This document shows positions 6,929-11,785 of a stretch of 11,785 bases of DNA, piece after piece. Both the position numbers and the translations under genes were made by a program. The notes beneath the pieces are model-generated. The model was not told the DNA's origin. It worked only from the letters and a program-made list of their open reading frames with translations, and made no database searches. The stretch comes from a bacterium. Its GTDB lineage: Bacteria; Chloroflexota; Dormibacteria; UBA8260; Bog-877. How positions within the stretch are numbered: position 1 is the first letter of the stretch; every line of letters begins with the position of its first letter. The DNA lies in contig JAKAVU010000055.1 of NCBI GenBank assembly GCA_021817185.1, positions 1-11,785 of the forward strand, written 5' to 3'.

Positions 6929-7957
6929 TCACGCCGGTCCTCTGGGATCATCCACCGCCACCCGGGTGGGGCCCCATCGCAGCAGCAGCCCCCCCCAGGT
7001 CAGCCCCGCTCCGAAGGCGACCAGGCACATCAGGTCCCCCTCGTGGCAGAGTCCCCCAACGGCTCCCTCCGCCAGCGCCAGGGGGATGGACGCCGAGGAG
7101 GTATTCCCGGTCGTGTCAACGTTGCAGACGAACCGCTCGAGGGGATAGTTCAGCCGACCGGCGGCGGTCGCGAGAATCCTGGAGTTGGCCTGGTGGGGCA
7201 CCACCAGGGAGATCTCCGAGGTGGACAGGCCGGCGGCCTCCGCCAGGCGTGTCACCACCTGCTCCAGGATCTTGGTGCTGAAGCGGAACACCTCCCTTCC
7301 GTTCATGGTGATCACCCGTCCCAACGACCGCTGCGACGAGGTGTAGTCGGGCATCCCGGCGGGCGGGCGGGGGCTGGCCGGGGCCGCCTGGGTGCCGAGC
7401 GCAGCGGCGCCGCGCCCGTCGGCGCCCAGTTCCAGGGCCAGGATCTCGCTGCCGGGGGCCGATGGGTCTCCCACCAGGAAGGCGCCCGCGCCGTCCCCGA
7501 AGAGGACGGCGGTCGAGCGGTCCGACCAGTCGACCAGCCGGGAGAAGATCTCCGCCGCCACCACCAGGACCCGGCGGCTCATGCCACTCTGGATCAGGGC
7601 CTGCGCCATCGCCAGCCCGTAGATCGACCCCGAGCAGGCGGCCTGGATGTCGAAGGCGGGCCCCAGGGGACAGCCCAGCTCCGCCTGCAGCCGGCAGGCG
7701 AGCGATGGGAAGGTCTCGTCGGGCGAGCTGCTGGAGCAGATTATGGTGTCAACGTCTTCGGCCTGGACCGAGGCGGCGGTTAGGCACGCTCGGGCGCTCC
7801 GCGCAGCCAGGCCGAGCAGGTCTTCGTCAGGTCTCACCACCCGCCGCTCCCGGATCCCGGTCCGACTGACGATCCACTCGTCGGAGGTGTCCAGGAACCG
7901 CTCCAGATCGGCGTTGGTGACCAGGGTGCCGGGCAGGGCACTGCCGAGGCCCATCAC
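6929..7957 (-). CDS. fabH: 3-oxoacyl-[ACP] synthase III (KAS III, FabH)
   Basis: FabH starts fatty acid chains by condensing an acyl-CoA primer with malonyl-ACP. The protein shows VMGLGSALPGTLVTN at its start, then DTSDEWIVSRTGIRERR, the nucleophile Cys108 in QAACSGSIYG, His255 in VVPHQANSRI and Asn285 in GNTSSASIP. The Cys-His-Asn triad is therefore intact. At 342 aa it is somewhat longer than E. coli FabH (317), with an extra Pro/Ala-rich stretch at about 184-203. I chose the GTG at 7957 because GGAAGGGG lies 7 nt upstream. The adjacent ATG at 7954 would serve equally. An ATG at 8014 adds 19 residues and has only a weak GAAGAG site. The gene is divergent from accD and upstream of fabF. Primer preference (acetyl or branched) cannot be read from the sequence. 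Confidence 0.96.
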   Translation of the reverse strand: MMGLGSALPGTLVTNADLERFLDTSDEWIVSRTGIRERRVVRPDEDLLGLAARSARACLTAASVQAEDVDTIICSSSSPDETFPSLACRLQAELGCPLGPAFDIQAACSGSIYGLAMAQALIQSGMSRRVLVVAAEIFSRLVDWSDRSTAVLFGDGAGAFLVGDPSAPGSEILALELGADGRGAAALGTQAAPASPRPPAGMPDYTSSQRSLGRVITMNGREVFRFSTKILEQVVTRLAEAAGLSTSEISLVVPHQANSRILATAAGRLNYPLERFVCNVDTTGNTSSASIPLALAEGAVGGLCHEGDLMCLVAFGAGLTWGGLLLRWGPTRVAVDDPRGPA

Positions 7958-8023
7958 CCGACATCCCCTTCCGGGGCCGCCGGGAGTCGAGTCGGCTCGC
8001 CAAACTGGCCCCATCGGCTCTTC

Positions 8024-8084
8024 AAGGTTCACGACTGCTCCAAGGTTACGCACTCGCCCAACCGCCCGGCCGTGGCGTAACCTT
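8024..8084. promoter_or_regulatory. Candidate operator between divergent fabH and accD: inverted repeat plus an extra half-site
   Basis: AAGGTTACGC (8042-8051) and GCGTAACCTT (8075-8084) are perfect 10-nt reverse complements separated by 23 nt, with arm centres 33 nt apart, about three helical turns. A third related half-site, AAGGTTCACG (8024-8033), lies 18 nt to the left in the same orientation as the first arm. The element sits in the only non-coding gap between two divergent fatty-acid operons and is less GC-rich than its surroundings. This is what one expects of a transcription factor site controlling both sides. It does not match the FapR or FasR consensus that I know. An RNA hairpin in the fabH leader is an alternative. 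Confidence 0.55.
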
Positions 8085-8172
8085 TCCGGCGGCTCGGGAC
8101 TGTGCTCGCGTGAGACCTTCGGCCGTCGGCGGCCCTGGTACCGGCTGTGCGCCCGAGCCGGAAGTTTCTGAG

Positions 8173-8177
8173 GGAGG
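8173..8177 (+). promoter_or_regulatory. Ribosome binding site of accD
   Basis: GGAGG lies 6 nt before the ATG at 8184. A second in-frame ATG two codons later (8190) is the alternative start. Confidence 0.8.
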
Positions 8178-8183
8178 ACGCGG

Positions 8184-9035
8184 ATGGTGATGAGCCCGGC
8201 CCACACCCTAGCCCAGACAAGCAATGATCCCGGAGCCTTCACCTGCTCCGCGTGCCACGCGACCTATCCGGCCGCCCAGGTGGCCGGGAGCCTGTACGTG
8301 TGCCCGGGATGCTCACATCACGCCCGGATCGGAGCCCATGAGCGGATCCGCCAACTGGTGGACAAGGGCTCGTTCCAGGAGTGGGACGAGAGCCTGGCCG
8401 GGACTGACCGACTGGGCTTCTTCGACACCCGTGCCTACACCGAGAGGCTGGACGAGGCCAGGGCCCGCCAGCAGCTGCCAGACGCCCTCCTCACCGGATC
8501 CGGCACCATTGAGGGCCACCCGGCCGGAGTGGCCGCCTTCGACTTCGGGTTTCTGGGTGGCAGCCTTTCGACCGCGGTCGGGGAGCGGCTGGCGCGAGCG
8601 ATCGAGCACAGCGCCGAGCAGCACCTCCCCTTCGTGTGCGTGACCTCCTCGGGAGGGGCGCGGATGCAGGAGGGGGTCTTTTCGCTGATGCAGATGGCCA
8701 AGAGCGTCTCGGCTCTGCATGAGCTGGCGGAGGCACACCTGCCCTTCATCTCGGTTTTGGTGGATCCCACCATGGGAGGCAGCATCGCCAGCTTCGCCGC
8801 CCTGGGGGACGTGATCCTGGCCGAGCCCAAGGCCATGATCGGCTTCACCGGTGCCCGGGTGATCACCCAGGCGACCTACGAGCAGTTGCCGGCCGGCTTT
8901 CAGACCTCCGAGTTCCACCACGCCCGCGGCCTGATCGACCGCGTCGTGGACCGCCGAGAGCTGAAGTCCGTGCTGGGCCAGATCCTGGCCGTGCTGACCG
9001 CACCCAACCGGGAGACAGACCGGATCCTGGCATGA
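8184..9035 (+). CDS. accD: Acetyl-CoA carboxylase carboxyltransferase subunit beta (AccD)
   Basis: AccD pairs with AccA to move the carboxyl group from carboxy-biotin on BCCP to acetyl-CoA, making malonyl-CoA for fatty acid synthesis. The 283-aa protein has the N-terminal four-cysteine zinc ribbon typical of bacterial AccD: Cys21 and Cys24 (CSAC), then Cys40 and Cys43 (CPGC). The crotonase-fold carboxyltransferase domain follows, with TSSGGARMQEG (154-164), DPTMGGSIASFAALGD (194-209) and the GFTGARVI acyl-CoA-side loop (220-227, more often GFAGPRVI). Start and ribosome binding site are clear. Its stop overlaps the accA start by 4 nt (ATGA), so the two subunits are translationally coupled, as suits a heterotetramer. 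It is divergent from fabH and shares its control region. The biotin carboxylase and BCCP genes are not in the window. Confidence 0.97.
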   Translation: MVMSPAHTLAQTSNDPGAFTCSACHATYPAAQVAGSLYVCPGCSHHARIGAHERIRQLVDKGSFQEWDESLAGTDRLGFFDTRAYTERLDEARARQQLPDALLTGSGTIEGHPAGVAAFDFGFLGGSLSTAVGERLARAIEHSAEQHLPFVCVTSSGGARMQEGVFSLMQMAKSVSALHELAEAHLPFISVLVDPTMGGSIASFAALGDVILAEPKAMIGFTGARVITQATYEQLPAGFQTSEFHHARGLIDRVVDRRELKSVLGQILAVLTAPNRETDRILA

Positions 9036-9868
9036 GTCCTGCCGATCCCAGGGTCCCGGTTGAGACCGAGGGGGCGGCCGCGGCCTGGGCCCACGTGGAG
9101 GTGTCGCGGCATCCGGACCGCCCCTACGCCCTGGACCTCATCCAGCGCTGCCTGGACGACTTCATCGAGCTGCACGGAGACCGGCAGGGCGGCGACGACG
9201 CCGCGATGGTCATCGGGCTGGCCAGGCTCGGCGGACAGCGGCTGGCGGTGGTGGCCAACCAGAAGGGACGCACCCTCGAGGAGCGCGGCCGGCGCAACTT
9301 CGGCATGGCCCATCCGGAGGGGTACCGCAAGGCTCAGCGGCTGTTCACCCTGGCCGGTCGCCTGCAGCTGCCGGTGCTCAGCTTCATCGACACCCCGGGC
9401 GCGTACCCCGGGGTCGCGGCCGAGGAGCGGGGTCAGGCCTGGGCCATCGCCCAGACGCTGGAGGCTCAGCTCGCCCTGCCAACCCCCTACCTGGCCGTGG
9501 TGATCGGCGAAGGGGGCAGCGGGGGCGCCCTCGCCACCCTGCTCGCGGACTCCGTGATGGTGCTCGAACACGCCTTCCTCTCGGTGGCGTCCCCAGAGGC
9601 GGCGGCGGCCATCCTCTTCCGTGATGCCGGGCAGAAGCAGCATGCCGCTGCCGCCCTGCGCCTGGAGGCGACCAATCTGCTGGAGTGGGGAATCGCCGAC
9701 GAGATCGTCCCGGAGCCCGAGGGCGGGGCCCACACCGACTGGGATGCCACCGCCGCGATTCTGAGGCCGCGCCTGGAGGCGCGGCTGCTCCAGCTCACCC
9801 AGCGCGGGTTCGACCCCGCGCGCCGGCGGGCACGATACCGCCAATTGGACGGGCTGTTCCAGGCCTGA
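9032..9868 (+). CDS. accA: Acetyl-CoA carboxylase carboxyltransferase subunit alpha (AccA)
   Basis: AccA is the partner of AccD in the acetyl-CoA carboxylase carboxyltransferase and contributes to the carboxy-biotin side of the active site. The 278-aa protein is shorter than E. coli AccA (319) because most of the N-terminal helical extension is reduced: the family block RHPDRPYALDLI begins at residue 26. Other conserved blocks are FIELHGDR (44-51), NFGMAHPEGYRKAQRL (89-104), FIDTPGAYPGVAAEERGQ (118-135), GEGGSGGALA (159-168) and GIADEIVPEPEGGAH (220-234). The usual SPEGC block reads SPEAAAAILFRDA (188-199), with Gly-Cys replaced by Ala-Ala. The start overlaps the accD stop, and no separate ribosome binding site is needed. 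It ends 69 nt before the convergent decarboxylase stop. Confidence 0.97.
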   Translation: MSPADPRVPVETEGAAAAWAHVEVSRHPDRPYALDLIQRCLDDFIELHGDRQGGDDAAMVIGLARLGGQRLAVVANQKGRTLEERGRRNFGMAHPEGYRKAQRLFTLAGRLQLPVLSFIDTPGAYPGVAAEERGQAWAIAQTLEAQLALPTPYLAVVIGEGGSGGALATLLADSVMVLEHAFLSVASPEAAAAILFRDAGQKQHAAAALRLEATNLLEWGIADEIVPEPEGGAHTDWDATAAILRPRLEARLLQLTQRGFDPARRRARYRQLDGLFQA

Positions 9869-9937
9869 CCACCGGTCGGTCTCCGAACCGGGCGCGCAGC
9901 CGGGCCCTGGACTGTCTCCGCTTCGCGGGCGGCGACC

Positions 9938-11407
9938 TCAGCTGGCGGCGGCTTGCAGCTCCCGCCAAAGGATCGCCACGTCAGCCGGAGTGGTGCGGAG
10001 GCCCCCGATGCTGGCGCGAAGCACGAAGCGGCGGCGGAGCACCGCGTGGGAGATGAAGACCTGGCCGCCGCCGTTGACCCGGGCCAGCAGCTCCCGGTTG
10101 TGCCGTTCCAGCTCGTCCTCCGAGTCCAGCCCAGCCGGGTGGTGGCGGAAGCAGACGGTCGACATCGGCATCGGAGCCATCACTTCCCAGCTGGGATCGC
10201 TGCGCAGCTCGGTCGACAGCCAGGCGGCCATCTCCAGATGCGAGCGGAGAATCCGCCGGATGCCGTCCTGGCCGAAATAGCGGAGCACCATCCAGAGCTT
10301 GAGGGCCCGCATGCGGCGGCCCAGGGCCACTCCGAAGTCCATCAGATTGCGGGCGCCGAATCCCTGCTCGCGCCCTGACTCCGGGGTCTCCAGGTACTCC
10401 GGCACCAGCGAGAAGGCTCGGCGCAGGACCTCCGGCCGGCTGGTCAGCAGCACCGAGCAGTCCAGCGGGGTGAACAGCCATTTGTGGGGATTCACCAGAA
10501 CCGACTGGGCCTGCTCCACCCCGCTGAACACCCGCTCCCGGTGCTCCGGGAGCGTCGCCAGCACTCCGCCATGGGCGGCATCGACGTGCAGCCAGATCCC
10601 CAGCTCGCGGCAGACGGCGGCGATCTCCACGACCGGGTCGATGCTGGTGGTGGCGGTGGTTCCCACCGTGGCCACCACCGCACAGGGCCTGACGCCGGCG
10701 GCAAGGTCGTCCTCGATGGCGCGCTTGAGGGCTTGCACATCCATGCGAAATTCCGAATCCGTGGGCACCTGGCGGTAGCCGGATCGTCCCATCCCCAGGG
10801 TGATCACGGCCTTCTCCACCGACGAGTGGGTCTGGTCCGAGCCATAGACCCTGATCTGGGGGAGGTCGTCGCGACCCGCCAGACCCCGCTCACGCGCGTT
10901 GATGCCCAACGCCTCCCGGGCCGCCGCCAGCGCCACCAGGGTGGACGAGGAGGCGGTGTCGTTGATGTGCCCGTCAAAGGTCGGCGGCAGACCCAGCATC
11001 TGGCTCAGCCAGCGGCAGACAACCCACTCCAGCTCGGTTGCGGACGGGCCGGTGCGCCAGAGCATGGCATTGACATTCATGACCGCGCTCAAGAGCTCGC
11101 CGATGATCCCGGCGCCGGCCGCCGAGCTGTTGAAGTAGGCGAAGAAGCGGGGGTGATTCCAGTGGGTGGTCGCCGGGACGATCAGGGACTCGAAGTCCGC
11201 CAGGATCCGCTCCATGGACTCCCCCTGCGCCGGGGCCATGGCAGGGAGCTGCTCCGCCAGCCAGCCGGGCTCCACCGGCGCCAGGGGGGGCAGATCCGGG
11301 ACCGCCTCCAGATATGCTGCCGCCATCTCGACCGCGGCATGGCCGTGCCGGCGGAACTGGTCTGCGGTCATCTCCAGCATGGGGAAGCTGCCGTCCTCAG
11401 CCGTCAT
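9938..11407 (-). CDS. PLP-dependent group II amino-acid decarboxylase (aromatic-L-amino-acid decarboxylase family)
   Basis: This is a fold-type I PLP enzyme of 489 aa, likely removing the carboxyl group of an aromatic or related L-amino acid in the cytoplasm. The Schiff-base lysine is Lys309 in NPHKWLFTPLDCS. His194 in SDQTHSSVEKA stacks on the cofactor and Asp276 in HVDAAHGG binds the pyridine nitrogen. Family blocks THWNHPRFFAYFNSS (81-95), PSATELEWVV, DTASSSTLVALAAARE and LGRRMRALKLWMVLRYFG follow in the usual order. The mobile loop before LGRR reads NLMDFGVA, so the tyrosine that protonates the intermediate in animal decarboxylases aligns with Leu or is displaced. Substrate therefore stays open. 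The ATG at 11407 shares one base with the upstream stop. Codons 10 and 13 are alternative ATG starts, the first behind a GAGGA. Promoter and regulation are likely shared with the upstream gene. Confidence 0.92.
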   Translation of the reverse strand: MTAEDGSFPMLEMTADQFRRHGHAAVEMAAAYLEAVPDLPPLAPVEPGWLAEQLPAMAPAQGESMERILADFESLIVPATTHWNHPRFFAYFNSSAAGAGIIGELLSAVMNVNAMLWRTGPSATELEWVVCRWLSQMLGLPPTFDGHINDTASSSTLVALAAAREALGINARERGLAGRDDLPQIRVYGSDQTHSSVEKAVITLGMGRSGYRQVPTDSEFRMDVQALKRAIEDDLAAGVRPCAVVATVGTTATTSIDPVVEIAAVCRELGIWLHVDAAHGGVLATLPEHRERVFSGVEQAQSVLVNPHKWLFTPLDCSVLLTSRPEVLRRAFSLVPEYLETPESGREQGFGARNLMDFGVALGRRMRALKLWMVLRYFGQDGIRRILRSHLEMAAWLSTELRSDPSWEVMAPMPMSTVCFRHHPAGLDSEDELERHNRELLARVNGGGQVFISHAVLRRRFVLRASIGGLRTTPADVAILWRELQAAAS

Positions 11408-11785
11408 CAGGCGGTGGCCTCGATCGTGAGCGCTCGAGAGGAGGCGTGGGCCCTGGCCAGAACCTCGGCGTGGCGCTCGCCGCCAAGCGGGATGAGATGG
11501 AGTCGCAGCCCCTCCCGCCGGCCCACCTCGGCCGCCAGCTCGGTAGCGACCTCCAGCCCATGTCCGGACCTGATCCTCTCCACCAGATGGTCGGGGATGG
11601 GACAGTCCGGGAGGGACCTGAGGACGAAGTCCAGGCTGCGAGAGGAGCGGATCAGGCCGATGCTGGCGAAGAGTGCCACCTCGGGGGGGATCACGTCCCT
11701 GGCCTGCACCAGGAAGGAGTCGAGCAGCTCCAGGTCGAACACCATCTGCGTCTGGACGAAGTCGATGCCGGCCCTGGCCTTGCGC
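11407..11785 (-). CDS. metF: Methylenetetrahydrofolate reductase-like protein, C-terminal 125 residues (5' end beyond the window)
   Basis: The frame is open to the right edge, so only the C-terminal part is visible. It begins with KARAGIDFVQTQMVFDLELL, matching the conserved MetF strand that carries G-A-D-F-x-Q-T-Q and lines the flavin/folate barrel. It continues with VALFASIGLIRSSRSLDFVL, the usual barrel strand in which MetF proteins have a G-x-x-P-x-R-S pattern, and then IPDHLVERIR and a GLRLHLIPLGGERH strand, which corresponds to the MetF G-x-H-x-M/I-P end. This supports a flavin-dependent reductase acting on methylene-tetrahydrofolate in one-carbon metabolism, or a close relative. The stop TGA shares its last base with the decarboxylase ATG, so the two genes are coupled. 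The N-terminal half is unseen, so fusion to a methyltransferase domain cannot be excluded. Confidence 0.82.
   Translation of the reverse strand, partial: RKARAGIDFVQTQMVFDLELLDSFLVQARDVIPPEVALFASIGLIRSSRSLDFVLRSLPDCPIPDHLVERIRSGHGLEVATELAAEVGRREGLRLHLIPLGGERHAEVLARAHASSRALTIEATA

Noticed and set aside
5401..7281. Plus-strand open frame of 626 codons antisense to fabF and the end of fabH
   Set aside because: Its translation is Gly/Arg/Pro-rich with no domain, and it exists because the antisense strand of GC-rich genes has few stops. The minus-strand genes have full catalytic motifs.
8015..8183. Classic -35/-10 promoters on either strand near the inverted repeat
   Set aside because: TAACCT inside the repeat resembles a -10 box, but no -35 box at suitable spacing could be found on either strand, so no promoter is called.
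9869..9937. Bidirectional terminator between accA and the decarboxylase
   Set aside because: Only short, mismatched pairings such as GACC/GGTC are present. None is better than chance in this GC-rich DNA.
1..11785. CRISPR arrays, tRNA or rRNA genes, insertion sequences, riboswitches
   Set aside because: No regularly spaced repeats, cloverleaf with a GTTCGA arm outside coding DNA, rRNA segments, transposase motifs or known riboswitch cores were seen when reading both strands.

Overview
The window is GC-rich chromosomal DNA from a bacterium, densely packed with short overlaps between genes. No ribosomal, transfer-RNA or phage marker is present to fix the taxon. The gene types point to a high-GC Terrabacteria lineage. 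A LigD with the ligase domain ahead of the polymerase domain is unlike the mycobacterial order. The 108-aa and 192-aa hypothetical proteins resemble actinobacterial families. A Chloroflexota/Dormibacterota-like or deep actinobacterial genome would fit, but this is inference.

Layout, left to right. (1) Positions 1-2379, plus strand: the 3' part of ligD (ligase motifs IV and V, OB fold, then a complete primase-type polymerase domain), followed at once by ku. Together these form a two-gene bacterial non-homologous end-joining operon. (2) 2387-2713, minus strand: a small basic protein with a Rho-N/SAP-like C-terminus, convergent with ku. (3) 2714-3392: no convincing gene, but a strong 13-bp GC-rich hairpin near its right end. 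(4) 3393-5139, minus strand: a 192-aa membrane protein, then a coupled pair made of a COG4280-like membrane protein with an internal duplication and a 70-aa two-helix membrane protein, joined by a 4-nt ATGA overlap. (5) 5140-5610: about 470 nt with no convincing gene. (6) 5611-9868: a fatty-acid initiation and elongation locus. fabH and fabF run on the minus strand; accD and accA run divergently on the plus strand. The shared control region carries a perfect 10-bp inverted repeat. (7) 9938-11785, minus strand: the 3' end of a methylenetetrahydrofolate-reductase-like gene, overlapping by 1 nt a PLP-dependent group II (aromatic-type) amino-acid decarboxylase.

How the genes work together. LigD and Ku would repair double-strand breaks. 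AccA and AccD are the carboxyltransferase half of acetyl-CoA carboxylase and supply malonyl-CoA. FabH uses malonyl-ACP to start fatty acid chains and FabF elongates them. The remaining partners (AccB, AccC, FabD, FabG, ACP and others) are not in the window. The divergent fabH/accD arrangement with a palindrome between them suggests joint control by one regulator. The most interesting leads are that palindrome, the duplicated-motif membrane protein with its coupled small partner, and the unusual active-site loop of the decarboxylase. I see no CRISPR array, tRNA, rRNA, transposase or attachment site.
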